From: Mesorhizobium sp. WSM2240
GTDB taxonomy: Bacteria; Pseudomonadota; Alphaproteobacteria; Rhizobiales; Rhizobiaceae
DNA: 64,000 nucleotides
Assembly (NCBI RefSeq): GCF_040438645.1
Contig: NZ_CP159256.1
Coordinates: forward strand, 682,001 to 746,000
Reading direction: 5' to 3'
Part shown: one piece after another, positions 46,785 to 55,199 of the stretch
Numbering within the stretch: position 1 is the stretch's first letter
Layout of the letters: every line of letters begins with the position of its first letter
Notes under the pieces: model-generated
The model's input: only the letters and a program-made list of their open reading frames with translations
Told to the model about the DNA's origin: nothing
The model's database searches: none
Made by a program: the position numbers and the translations under genes

Positions 46785-46880
46785 ATGCAGAGACCGCCAT
46801 TCCCGGCCCGGTTGCATCCGGCGTTGCTCCTGGCGCTGGGTTTCGCACTGCTCGTCTTGATCGCGGGGGCCTCGGTGTGG
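46785..46880 (+). pseudogene. histidine-kinase-like N-terminal stub
   Basis: From ATG 46785 the frame reads MQRPPFPARLHPALLLALGF, ALLVLIAGASVWLALAE, a short cytoplasmic start plus one membrane helix as at the N-terminus of sensor histidine kinases. The frame then runs into the antisense of the yfdX-like gene and has no sensor or kinase domain. It may be the 5' stub of the kinase once paired with the NtrC-type regulator at 41.5-42.9 kb. Assignment rests on a short match and context. Confidence 0.35.
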
Positions 46881-48695
46881 CTAGCCTTGGCCGAGCACAT
46901 CGGGAGCGATCTGCGCCGTCAGCTTCTGCGCCTCGGTGATATCTCCGTTGCCCATGGTCTTGATCAATTCGTCGCGCAAACGTTGCGCCTCGTAATTGCC
47001 TTCCCTGGCGGCGATTTCGTACCAAACATAGGCCCAGATCGGATCCTTCTCGACGCCCCAGCCATGGGCGTAGAGCTGTCCAAGATCCTGCTGCGCCTTG
47101 GAATTGCCGCCATGAGCAGCCTGCTCAAGCCATTTGTGCGCTTTCGCGAAATCCTGCAGCGTCTCAGTTCCGTTGAAGTAGATTTCGCCCAGCTGGAATT
47201 CCGCGGCAGTCCAGCCTGCTTCAGCAGACTTGCGGTACCACTTCAGAGCCGTGTCTATCTTCTTCGGCACGCCCAGGCCGTACTCATACATGTCGCCCAG
47301 CCAGAAGGCGGCCTGCGGATTGTTATCTTCGGCCAGCGGCGTGAGGATCTTCAGCGCTGCGTCATAGTCACCCGCCGTCAAGGCGGCGACGCCGCCACTG
47401 ACGGTGTCGTCCTTCGTGTCTGCCCGTGCCTCTATCATGCGGCTGATCTCGCCCTCGAGTTCGACAAACCGGGATTGTTGCTGGTCGGAAGCGGGTTCTG
47501 TGGCCAGATCTTCGACACTGTTGTGTATCGCCAGGATTGCGGCGGCCTCAGTTTTCGACACGCGATCAACCGCTTGATCCATGTAGTTTAACGATAATCC
47601 CAGTTCCTCCGCGGCCTGATCGACATCGTGCGTCGTGAACCGGGCGATCTCGGCATAGGAGAGATGCAATTTGGCCTCGATCAGATCCGCTTTCAGATCG
47701 GATTTCGTGCCGGCGCGCTGCAATCCCGCTGCGATATATTCCGCGCTCCGCTCCGAAACGGCCTTAGCCCTCTTCCAAAGCTCGTCCAGCCGCGAGGGCA
47801 CGTCCTCCACGTTCGCCTCGATATCTGTTCTCAGGGACCGGGCCTTCGTCAGCATTGCTTGTGCGGCCCTACGTGTCTCTTCGTCTGCGTCCTGGGTCAG
47901 TTGATCGAGATCGCCGATCGCCGTATCAAGCTCGGCCTTCGCTGCATCGAAGGCGCCGGCCGCATATTTCTGCGCGGCCTGCCACAGCGATTGATGCGCT
48001 TGAGCCAGCGGCTCATGCGCCACGGCGGAAAGGTAGACAACATCGTCCTCCGCTGCCTTCAGCGCGGCATCGACTGCGAGGATATCCTTGCGCTGAAGCT
48101 CCTGCCGCGCTTCGGTAACGAGGCGTCGGGTGGCGCCCAGCGGAAGATCCACCTCCTTGTAGACAAGGGTCTCGCCGGCCGCCAAGAATTCGGCCATAGC
48201 GCCGTTCTTATCGTTCTTTTCGAGATTTGCCTTGGCCCGATCGATGTGCTGTCGCGCCTCCTCGACCGCCACGTCGCTGACCAGCCGCTCTAGACTGCTG
48301 TAGATCGGCACAAGATCGGGCATGACCTCCTCGGTGCTCTCATATTCCAGGTGCCTCCTCGCAACCCGGATTTGATCCTTCACAGCTACTGAGGGAAGCG
48401 AAGATTGGACCAGGTCCAGCAGGCCAAGAGCCTTGCCGAGCTCCTGGTCGGCCGCGGCGAAGTTCCTGTCTTCGACGTGTCGCCTTGCCGAGGTGATATG
48501 GCGCAAGGCTTGCGCGGCCGCTAACGAAACGGCGGCTTGACCCCCCGGTTGGTTGGGCGAATCCGCAACCGCGGCCGTATTTTCTCGAAAGGGCGCTGCC
48601 GCTGCCGGACCGACCAATGCCGTCGTGCCCATTAGGACAGCCAGAGCGAAAACGGATGAAGAGGCTGCGGCTGACTTCAGCGTATTACGTTGCAT
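46881..48695 (-). CDS. YfdX-family periplasmic protein with C-terminal Sel1 repeats
   Basis: The 604-residue protein has a signal peptide (residues 1 to about 35, ending PAAAAP) and a long helical YfdX-like region (about 60-400; HITSARRHVEDRNFAAADQE, AAEDDVVYLSAVAHEPLAQA). At least three Sel1/TPR-like repeats follow (PQAAFWLGDMYEYGLGVPKK; AAEFQLGEIYFNG; GNSKAQQDLGQLYAHGWGVE). YfdX proteins are periplasmic stress chaperone-like factors and travel with FtsH in heat/stress-resistance islands. Fusion to Sel1 repeats is unusual. ATG 48695 has GAGGAG upstream, and a -24/-12 match lies about 60 bp ahead. It diverges from ftsH. Confidence 0.82.
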   Translation of the reverse strand: MQRNTLKSAAASSSVFALAVLMGTTALVGPAAAAPFRENTAAVADSPNQPGGQAAVSLAAAQALRHITSARRHVEDRNFAAADQELGKALGLLDLVQSSLPSVAVKDQIRVARRHLEYESTEEVMPDLVPIYSSLERLVSDVAVEEARQHIDRAKANLEKNDKNGAMAEFLAAGETLVYKEVDLPLGATRRLVTEARQELQRKDILAVDAALKAAEDDVVYLSAVAHEPLAQAHQSLWQAAQKYAAGAFDAAKAELDTAIGDLDQLTQDADEETRRAAQAMLTKARSLRTDIEANVEDVPSRLDELWKRAKAVSERSAEYIAAGLQRAGTKSDLKADLIEAKLHLSYAEIARFTTHDVDQAAEELGLSLNYMDQAVDRVSKTEAAAILAIHNSVEDLATEPASDQQQSRFVELEGEISRMIEARADTKDDTVSGGVAALTAGDYDAALKILTPLAEDNNPQAAFWLGDMYEYGLGVPKKIDTALKWYRKSAEAGWTAAEFQLGEIYFNGTETLQDFAKAHKWLEQAAHGGNSKAQQDLGQLYAHGWGVEKDPIWAYVWYEIAAREGNYEAQRLRDELIKTMGNGDITEAQKLTAQIAPDVLGQG

Positions 48696-48753
48696 TGTAC
48701 TTCTCCTCGATTGCGGCTGATGACGGATCCCATGCGGACCCGAATGCAGAAGG

Positions 48754-48769
48754 AGCAAGCCACACGCCA
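48754..48769 (-). promoter_or_regulatory. sigma-54 (-24/-12) promoter upstream of yfdX-sel1
   Basis: Minus-strand TGGCGTGTGGCTTGCT matches TGGCACG-N4-TTGCW with two changes at the least conserved positions and exact GG-N10-GC spacing. It lies 59-74 bp upstream of ATG 48695, a normal distance. Confidence 0.6.
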
Positions 48770-48835
48770 AAGGAAAAACCGTGATCTCTCAAAGGCATAG
48801 TCGAACCGCGATCGAAGATCGGCGTACCGTTGGTT

Positions 48836-48868
48836 CAAATCCACCGTGCTCCAAGTGCAAATCCACCG
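48836..48868 (+). repeat. direct repeat, possible activator-binding sites
   Basis: CAAATCCACCG occurs at 48836-48846 and again at 48858-48868, 22 bp apart (two helical turns). It lies between the divergent sigma-54 sites of yfdX-sel1 and ftsH, where upstream activator sites would be expected. A related CACCGGTG palindrome lies at 41413-41420 upstream of the general-stress gene. Confidence 0.45.
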
Positions 48869-48919
48869 GACGCAAGTCGAGGCGTACCCGAAACGCTTTC
48901 GTCTCAACCCTTTGCATCA

Positions 48920-48935
48920 TGGCATCGGACTTGCT
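48920..48935 (+). promoter_or_regulatory. sigma-54 (-24/-12) promoter upstream of ftsH
   Basis: TGGCATCGGACTTGCT matches TGGCACG-N4-TTGCW with two changes and exact GG-N10-GC spacing. It lies 102-117 bp upstream of ATG 49037. It diverges from the yfdX site 150 bp away, so one set of activator sites could serve both genes. Confidence 0.6.
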
Positions 48936-49036
48936 CCAGGACATCCGACACGCAGGTTGCCGGACGGTGAACTCGACTGGCTGGCCAACTGAAACGCAGG
49001 ACGCCTTCAAGCAGACGCCGAGCCAAGAGAAGCAAC

Positions 49037-50890
49037 ATGGACAAGAAGCATCAGATCAATTTCTGGTACCTCGCAATCGCCCTCAGCCTGCTGTTCCTGT
49101 TTCAGGGCTGGTATGCGAGCTGGAAGACTGTCGAACCGATGCCCTATTCGGAATTCCAGCAGTATCTGAGCGACGGTAAGATCGCCGATGTCGAGGTGAG
49201 TGACCAGCAACTCGCCGGCCAACTCAAGCAGCCGCTGCAGGACGGTCGCCAGTACTTCACCACCAATCGGGTCGATCCGGCGATCGCCAACGAACTCACG
49301 AAACATGGTGTGAAGTTCGCTGGCACGGTGCAAAACTCGTTCTTGGGCGACCTTCTCTCATGGGGCCTTCCCGTAGTCTTCTTCTTTGCACTTTGGGCTT
49401 TCTACGTCCGCCGCTTTGCCGAGAAGCAGGGGATCGGTGGATTGATGACGGTCGGCAAATCCAAAGCCAAGGTCTATGTGGAGCGCGACACGAAGGTCAG
49501 CTTCGCCGATGTCGCCGGCGTCGAGGAGGCGAAGGACGAACTCAAGGAGATCGTCGCCTTCCTGCGTGATCCCGCCACTTATGGCCGGCTCGGCGCGCAT
49601 GTCCCGAAAGGCATTCTCCTGGTAGGTCCACCCGGCACCGGCAAGACGCTGCTCGCACGCGCGGTGGCCGGCGAGGCGGGCGTGCCGTTCTTCTCGATTT
49701 CGGGTTCGGAGTTTGTCGAGATGTTCGTCGGCGTCGGGGCGGCGCGCGTGCGCGATCTGTTCGAACAAGCACGCAAGGCCAAGCCGTGCATTATTTTCAT
49801 CGACGAGCTTGACGCCCTCGGTCGCGCCCGCGCACCGGGGGGCATGTCCGGAGGCTTTGACGAGAAAGAGCAGACCCTCAACCAGCTCCTGACCGAACTC
49901 GACGGCTTCGACCCCTCGGAGGGTATCGTCCTCCTGGGCGCGACCAACCGCCCCGAGGTGCTCGATCCAGCGCTCCTGCGCGCCGGCCGCTTCGACCGCC
50001 ACGTGCTGGTGGACCGGCCCGACCGGCCCGGCCGGCGCGCGATCCTCGAGGTCCATATCCAGAAGATCCGCAGCCTGGCCAAAGACACGAAGCTTGACCA
50101 GATTGCCGCGCTTACCCCCGGCTTCACCGGCGCCGACCTTGCCAACCTCGTCAACGAGGCGGCCCTGCTCGCAACCCGGCGCGGGGCAGCCGAGGTATCG
50201 ATATCCGATTTCACCAGCGCCATCGAGCGCATCGTGGCCGGACTCGAGAAAAAGAGCCGTCTGCTCAACCAGCACGAACGCCGGATGGTCGCCTTCCACG
50301 AGATGGGTCATGCACTCGTCGCTGCCACCCTGCCCGGCATGGACCCTGTCCACAAGGTGTCGATCATCCCGCGCGGCGTCGGCGCGCTCGGCTACACGAT
50401 TCAGCGGCCGACCGAGGACCGCTTCCTGCAGACGACCCGGCATCTCCAGGACCGCATGGCGGTGCTGATGGGCGGGCGCGCAGCCGAGCACCTCGTGTTC
50501 GGCGAGATATCCACCGGGGCCGCGGACGACCTCGGCAAGGTGACGGATATCGCCCGACGCATGGTGACCCGGTTCGGCATGGCCGACCACATCGGCCAGG
50601 TGGTCTACGAGGAGGATCGGCCCGCCTTCCTCGGCCAAGGACTTGAGGTCGCGAAGCGGAAGGACTATTCGGAGGCGACCGCGCGCGAGATCGACCTTGC
50701 CGTGCGCCAGCTTGTCGATCGTGCGTTCGAGCAGGCCGAAGCGATCCTTGTCGAACGACGGTCCGATCTCGATCGCGGCGCAGCCTTGCTGCTCGAACAA
50801 GAAACCATAACCGCTGCGGATTTCCCGCCGATCGCCGGCAGGACGCCGCCGGCCGAAGTAGCCCAAGACCCGAAGGCGGCCGCCGCATGA
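49037..50890 (+). CDS. ftsH: accessory FtsH, ATP-dependent membrane zinc protease
   Basis: The 617-residue protein has two membrane spans (about 11-24 and 107-124) with a periplasmic domain between. The AAA+ domain has Walker A GPPGTGKT at 197-204, Walker [12 protein letters not shown], and the SRH region [19 protein letters not shown]. The zinc-protease site is HEMGH at 421-425. Most FtsH have HEAGH; Met instead of Ala keeps the catalytic HExxH. Accessory FtsH genes beside yfdX are known from stress-tolerance islands. A sigma-54 promoter match lies upstream. The stop overlaps the Nramp start (ATGA, 50887-50890). It is complete and likely active. Confidence 0.94.
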   Translation: MDKKHQINFWYLAIALSLLFLFQGWYASWKTVEPMPYSEFQQYLSDGKIADVEVSDQQLAGQLKQPLQDGRQYFTTNRVDPAIANELTKHGVKFAGTVQNSFLGDLLSWGLPVVFFFALWAFYVRRFAEKQGIGGLMTVGKSKAKVYVERDTKVSFADVAGVEEAKDELKEIVAFLRDPATYGRLGAHVPKGILLVGPPGTGKTLLARAVAGEAGVPFFSISGSEFVEMFVGVGAARVRDLFEQARKAKPCIIFIDELDALGRARAPGGMSGGFDEKEQTLNQLLTELDGFDPSEGIVLLGATNRPEVLDPALLRAGRFDRHVLVDRPDRPGRRAILEVHIQKIRSLAKDTKLDQIAALTPGFTGADLANLVNEAALLATRRGAAEVSISDFTSAIERIVAGLEKKSRLLNQHERRMVAFHEMGHALVAATLPGMDPVHKVSIIPRGVGALGYTIQRPTEDRFLQTTRHLQDRMAVLMGGRAAEHLVFGEISTGAADDLGKVTDIARRMVTRFGMADHIGQVVYEEDRPAFLGQGLEVAKRKDYSEATAREIDLAVRQLVDRAFEQAEAILVERRSDLDRGAALLLEQETITAADFPPIAGRTPPAEVAQDPKAAAA

Positions 50891-52166
50891 TTGGCGCAGG
50901 CGAACGGCAGCTTACCGTTGGCCCTTCCGGAGCGGCGGCGGCATCCGGCTCGCCGCGACGCGCACGCAGCGCCTCCCCAAGGCGGCTGTTTCTTGGCGCG
51001 GCCTTCGTTGCCGCCATCGGCTACATCGATCCCGGCAACTACGCCACGAACATCCAGGCCGGCGCCGAACATGGCGACATGCTGCTCTGGGTCATCGTCT
51101 GGGCCAATCTGATCGCCGTGCTCGTCCAGCTGTTATCGTCCAAGCTCGGTTTGGCCACGGGATCGAGTCTTGCGGAGGTATTGCATGCGCACCTGCCACC
51201 CTGGGCCAACTGGGCCTACTGGATCCAGGCAGAGATTCTCGCTGTCGCTACCGATCTCGCCGAATTCGTGGGAGCCGCGCTCGGCTTCGAGTTGCTGTTC
51301 GGCGTCACCCTCCTCCAGGGAGCCATTCTGACGGGAATCATCAGCTGGGCCATTCTCTCGATCGAGCTGCGGGGCTGAAGCCGCTCGAACTGGTGATCGG
51401 CTCCATGCTGGCGATGGTTGCCGCAGTCTACGTTCTCGAACTGATCCTGAGCCATCCCGCGCCTATGGCGATCATCAGGGGCGCGGTCGTCCCGGAACTG
51501 GCAGGGGAAAAAAGCATCTACCTGGCAGCTGGCATCTTGGGCGCCACGGTGATGCCACACGTGATCTACCTGCACTCCGCGTTGAGCCGCTCGGATGCGC
51601 GGAGCTTCACCGCCACCTCACGCCGCAGCCTCTGGTGGTGGAGTCGCTGGGACATCGGCATTGCCATGACAGTCGCAAGTTTCGTCAATCTCGCCATGCT
51701 CGCAATGGCCGCGACGGTCTTCCATCCCGCCCACTCCAACATCGTGGAGATCGAGACCGCCTACAAGACGCTGGAGCCGCTGCTCGGCCCATTCGCGGCG
51801 CACATTTTCGGTCTTTCGTTGATCGTCGCTGGGTTGGCCTCGACCGTTGTTGGCACGCTTGCCGGCCAGGAAGTGATGCAAGGTTTCGTCGGCTTCCGGA
51901 TTCCTCTCTTCGTCCGACGCGCGGTTACCATGGCTCCATCCTTCGTAGTCATCCTGCTTGGCTTCGACGTGACGCGGGTTCTCGTGCTGAGCCAGGTGAT
52001 CCTCAGCTTCGGCATCGCATTGGCGCTGATACCGCTTGTCCTTTTCACGAGCCGGCCGTCTATCATGGGCGATCTGGTGAACCGACGAGCAACCATCCTT
52101 CTCGGGTGGGTCGTCGTTGTTGTCATCGTCGCCATGAACATCGTTCTGCTGGCGACCATCTTATGA
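50887..52166 (+). pseudogene. Nramp-family Mn2+/Fe2+ transporter split by a frameshift
   Basis: The first part (to 51378) has the Nramp opening [20 protein letters not shown] with the metal-binding DPGN, then spans 2-4 to SWAILSIEL. At about 51370 a one-base shift (run of G, ...GCGGGGCTGAAG...) ends the frame. The second part (51393-52166, continuing [14 protein letters not shown]) has the MPH motif (LGATVMPHVIYLHSALSRSD) and the remaining spans. Together they make a full-length H+-coupled Mn/Fe importer. Both halves are well conserved, so the lesion is recent, or a sequencing error. It is coupled to ftsH. Confidence 0.85.
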
Positions 52167-52337
52167 CCAGAACTGATTGCACGGCTGATCCGCCGCAGCC
52201 CAGTCCGACAAGGTGTCGCAAAAATCGGTAATTGGTCAGTTTGAAATCTCAGCCCGATCACAATAGGCTTTTTTTCGCATGCCATGTTTAGACCGTGACC
52301 GACAAGCACTCCAGAAGCGAAGGAGGCGAAAACGCCA

Positions 52338-52376
52338 ATGAAGCGTGAGCCTTACACCAAGCGGTCGGCGGCGTGA
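52338..52376 (+). CDS. 12-codon leader ORF overlapping the YkvA-like start
   Basis: ATG 52338 has a strong AAGGAGG upstream and encodes MKREPYTKRSAA, ending in TGA that overlaps GTG 52373 of the next gene (GTGA). Translation of the leader could feed ribosomes onto the GTG start, which has no good site of its own. No attenuation structure was recognised. Confidence 0.35.
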   Translation: MKREPYTKRSAA

Positions 52377-52759
52377 CCGTTCTTGCGTCTATCAAGGCGT
52401 GGGCGCGAAGCGTTAAACGGGACGTGGTGGCGCTTTGGATAGCCGCGCGTGATCCGCGCGTGCCCTGGTATGCGAAACTGGCGGCTGGCGCGGTTGCCGC
52501 CTATGCGCTCAGTCCAATTGACCTGATACCCGACTTCATACCGGTGCTTGGCTACTTGGATGAAGTGATCATGCTTCCGCTCGGCATCCTGCTGGTGGTA
52601 AATCTCATTCCCGCACCGCTGATGGATGAATTTCGACAAGATGCTATCCGCCGCGAAGACCGCCCGAAAAGCGTCAGCGGCTTGGCCGTGATCCTCGCAA
52701 TCTGGTTGTCCGTCGCGGCATGGCTGGTTTTGCTATTCTGGCCTAATCGGGCGGGCTGA
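52373..52759 (+). CDS. YkvA-family (DUF1232) membrane protein
   Basis: The 128-residue protein has the DUF1232 core (RDPRVPWYAKLAAGAVAAYA; LSPIDLIPDFIPVLGYLDEV) and a further C-terminal membrane helix (AVILAIWLSVAAWLVLLFWP). The family is widespread in bacteria, but its biochemical role is not settled. The GTG start is coupled to a short leader ORF. It lies at the downstream end of the stress island. Confidence 0.82.
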   Translation: MTVLASIKAWARSVKRDVVALWIAARDPRVPWYAKLAAGAVAAYALSPIDLIPDFIPVLGYLDEVIMLPLGILLVVNLIPAPLMDEFRQDAIRREDRPKSVSGLAVILAIWLSVAAWLVLLFWPNRAG

Positions 52760-52841
52760 AATTTCAAATTGACCCACTACCCAAAATCACGTCGCTTTGC
52801 TCCAACCCCTGCAATTGAATGCATACATAGGAGGGAAAACG

Positions 52842-53990
52842 ATGAACGAACGCGGCGGCGGACATTCCCCTCCATCCAGACGTGCGGTAGTGACGCAATT
52901 GCTTGGCGGCCTTGGAGCGGCGGCCATGTTCCCGCAAGTCTCCTGGGGTCAGGGTGCATCACATGAATCACAACGGCCCCGAACCGACGCAACATTCGTC
53001 TTTGCCGCCGACGTGCACGCTTGCCGCATGGCCAGCGGCCTGAGCCCTAATTGCGCGAATGAGGGCAAGACGGACGCAAACCTCCTTCGCCACATTGCGG
53101 CGATCAATCGCATTTCAAAGGAGAGTTGGCCGGAGCAACTTGACGGGGCCGCGACGCGGCTTATGGGTGCGGGGCGCAAGATCGCCGAGCCGCTCGGCGT
53201 GATCATCGGGGGCGACATGACCGACGACGGCGGCGGTCAGGTCGCGATACCCGGCGAGGGCTCGCAGCTTCGCCAGTTCAGCCAGCGCTACCAGCAGGGT
53301 GTCGGTCCCGACCGTATCCATTTTCCGGTTTACACCGGTCTTGGCAACCACGACCTGGATCAAGACGGCCCAAAACCTCAGGTCGACTGGTATCGACGAG
53401 AACTGCGGGACTATGTCGAACTCAATCACCGCCCGACGGTATTTTTCAAGCCGCCGGTGCCGGTGTCAAATTACGACGTTGCGTCCGACAGTTACTCGTG
53501 GGACTGGGGCGGACTCCATCTGATCCAGGCGCACCGCTTCGCGGGTGACACCACGAAAGGCGCACTCAGCGGCCTGCCCTGGCTCAAGAACGACCTCGCC
53601 ACCTACGCTGCCGACCGCAGGCCAGTCGTGCTGTTCCAGCATTACGGCTGGGACCAATTCTCGACGGAACGATGGGATCCGGTCAGGCGGACTTTTGACG
53701 AGGATGGGTCCGGCCCGCCGCATTGGTGGAGCGATGCAGAGCGCCAAGCACTCTATTCGGTTATCGCGCAATACAATGTCATAGGCATTTTCCACGGCCA
53801 TCAGCATGAGACGGCCATGATCTATCGACGCGGCACATTGGATCTGTTTAAGCCCAAAGCCGCGTTCATGGGCGGCTTCGCCGTGGTGCATGTCGCGGAC
53901 GACTATTTGGACGTCGCATTCGCCGAAGCAGTTGGCGGCGATGGCGAGGTCAAGTTTACCAACGCCTTCAATAGCCGCTCAGGTAGCTGA
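52842..53990 (+). CDS. exported calcineurin-like metallophosphoesterase
   Basis: The 382-residue protein has a twin-arginine-like signal (SRRAVVTQLLGGLGAAAMFP). The metallophosphoesterase motifs follow: FVFAADVHACR (D-x-H), GVIIGGDMTDDGG (GD), TGLGNHDLD (GNHD), FQHYGWD and IFHGHQHETAM (GHxH). All metal ligands are present. It probably cleaves a phosphoester in the periplasm. ATG 52842 has AGGAGGG upstream. Similar large exported phosphoesterases act on lipids or nucleotides; the substrate is unknown. It may belong to the stress island. Confidence 0.88.
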   Translation: MNERGGGHSPPSRRAVVTQLLGGLGAAAMFPQVSWGQGASHESQRPRTDATFVFAADVHACRMASGLSPNCANEGKTDANLLRHIAAINRISKESWPEQLDGAATRLMGAGRKIAEPLGVIIGGDMTDDGGGQVAIPGEGSQLRQFSQRYQQGVGPDRIHFPVYTGLGNHDLDQDGPKPQVDWYRRELRDYVELNHRPTVFFKPPVPVSNYDVASDSYSWDWGGLHLIQAHRFAGDTTKGALSGLPWLKNDLATYAADRRPVVLFQHYGWDQFSTERWDPVRRTFDEDGSGPPHWWSDAERQALYSVIAQYNVIGIFHGHQHETAMIYRRGTLDLFKPKAAFMGGFAVVHVADDYLDVAFAEAVGGDGEVKFTNAFNSRSGS

Positions 53991-54065
53991 GGCGCCGCGG
54001 TGCGGTGACAGCCCCTTGAAAAACTCAACGCGGGCCGCGCAGCAAACAGGCTCTGCGAAAACGCC

Positions 54066-54227
54066 GCGCAATCAAATTGCGCAACAGGCCCCATACGCGA
54101 CAATTGACCGTTTTCCTTACACATTGTTAGGCCTCTCCCATCGAGGCCCCGGAGAGCGGCAAACATGTAAGGAAAATATGTTAGCAAATCTATTGCCAGG
54201 AAAACGGTACCCGAGAAATATCCTTAC
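54066..54227 (+). promoter_or_regulatory. repeat-rich region before the resolvase gene, candidate res site
   Basis: The stretch holds a palindrome GCGCAAT-CAA-ATTGCGC (54066-54082). CCGTTTTCCTTACA (54108-54121) has its complement TGTAAGGAAAA at 54166-54176, GGAAAACGGT at 54199-54208, and TCCTTACATG at 54221-54230. Repeated inverted pieces in front of a Tn3-type resolvase gene are what a res site looks like. The exact subsites I-III cannot be set without comparison. Confidence 0.5.
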
Positions 54228-54833
54228 ATGAAGATTGGATACGCCCGGGTCTCTACCGCCGATCAGAATCTCGACATGCAACGGGACGCGCTCAAGCGCG
54301 CCGGCTGTAAGAAGATTTTCGAAGAAAGGAAGTCCGGCAAGGCGGGAAGCAAGCGTCCAGAGCTGGAAGCGGCCCTCGCTTATCTCAGGCCAGAGGATAT
54401 CCTGGTCGTTTGGAAGCTCGACCGCCTAGGCCGTTCCTGGGTGGAAATGATGCGCACGATCGATAAGCTGCGCGCCGATGGCATCAAGTTCCAAAGCCTG
54501 ACCGAGGAGCTGGACAGCGAGAGCGCCCAAGGGCGCTTCTTTTTGCAGATCCACGGTGCCATGGCCGAGTATTTCCTGGACCTCAATCGAGAGCGCACCA
54601 TGGAAGGCCCCAAGGCCGCTCTGGCGCGCGGCCGGAAAGGTGGCCGCAAGCCCAAGCTCACCGAGGATGACAAAAAAGCCGCCAGGGCGATGCTGGCTGC
54701 CGGTGACATCTCGGTGGCAGAAATCGCGCGTCGGTTGGGCATCAGCCGTGTGACCTTCTACGACTACTTCCCACAGGCACGGATGAAAGCGAAAGCGGCC
54801 AACATGATGGGTTCACCGGTTCGCGAGGAATAA
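54228..54833 (+). CDS. serine recombinase, Tn3-type resolvase
   Basis: The 201-residue protein begins MKIGYARVSTADQNLDMQRD, with the catalytic Ser in RVSTADQN. It has the resolvase core (VVWKLDRLGRSWVEMMRTID with LDRLGRS) and a C-terminal helix-turn-helix (SVAEIARRLGISRVTFYDYF). Length and layout are those of Tn3-family TnpR. No Tn3 transposase gene accompanies it, so it may be left from a transposon that brought part of the stress island. The 5' start lies within the candidate res repeats. Confidence 0.88.
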   Translation: MKIGYARVSTADQNLDMQRDALKRAGCKKIFEERKSGKAGSKRPELEAALAYLRPEDILVVWKLDRLGRSWVEMMRTIDKLRADGIKFQSLTEELDSESAQGRFFLQIHGAMAEYFLDLNRERTMEGPKAALARGRKGGRKPKLTEDDKKAARAMLAAGDISVAEIARRLGISRVTFYDYFPQARMKAKAANMMGSPVREE

Positions 54834-55199
54834 GCACGGGAGGGTTGGCTCTTCCGCCATGGGCCGAAGATCTACCGATCACTCGGGAGAATATGGCCGC
54901 CAAGGGTGGGGAGCGACCCGATCGCGAAGGTCCTCGAACGAGCAAGGAACGCCATGAACCGTCGTTGCTGAATGGACCACCGGATGACGCGTTCGGGGCC
55001 GTTTGCTGCCCGTCCGGTTCTGGCCGAGGAATTGGGCAGGCCGCCGTTCAGCTGACGGCCCCGTTGCGGTCGTTGATCACTCGGAGCGACCGCTCTGAAA
55101 GCAGGCGTTGCGGGCGGCTGGTGGCAGCATGGATCACACTTATCGTAGAAAAGGCGCAGAATTGTCGCACGTTTTGGGAATTTCTTGCGACCACCCAAC
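54834..55199 (+). other. gene-poor stretch between resolvase and beta-propeller gene
   Basis: About 365 bp without a supported gene. Around 55152-55188 there is an imperfect inverted repeat (TTGTCGCACGTTTTGGG and TTCTTGCGACC). Similar TGTCGCA/TGCGACA words recur at 52.2 and 56.9 kb and may be transposon-end remnants. Confidence 0.35.

Noticed and set aside
46782..47591. Plus-strand frame of 269 codons across the yfdX 3' part
   Set aside because: Only its first 30 or so codons look real (kinase-like stub); the rest is antisense of yfdX-sel1.
48826..48855. tRNA T-arm-like sequence (GGTTCAAATCC ... CTCCA)
   Set aside because: No matching acceptor, D or anticodon stems could be built; the same bases form part of the CAAATCCACCG direct repeat.
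49358..50866. Minus-strand open frame of about 500 codons opposite ftsH
   Set aside because: Antisense shadow; ftsH has every AAA+ and protease motif on the plus strand.
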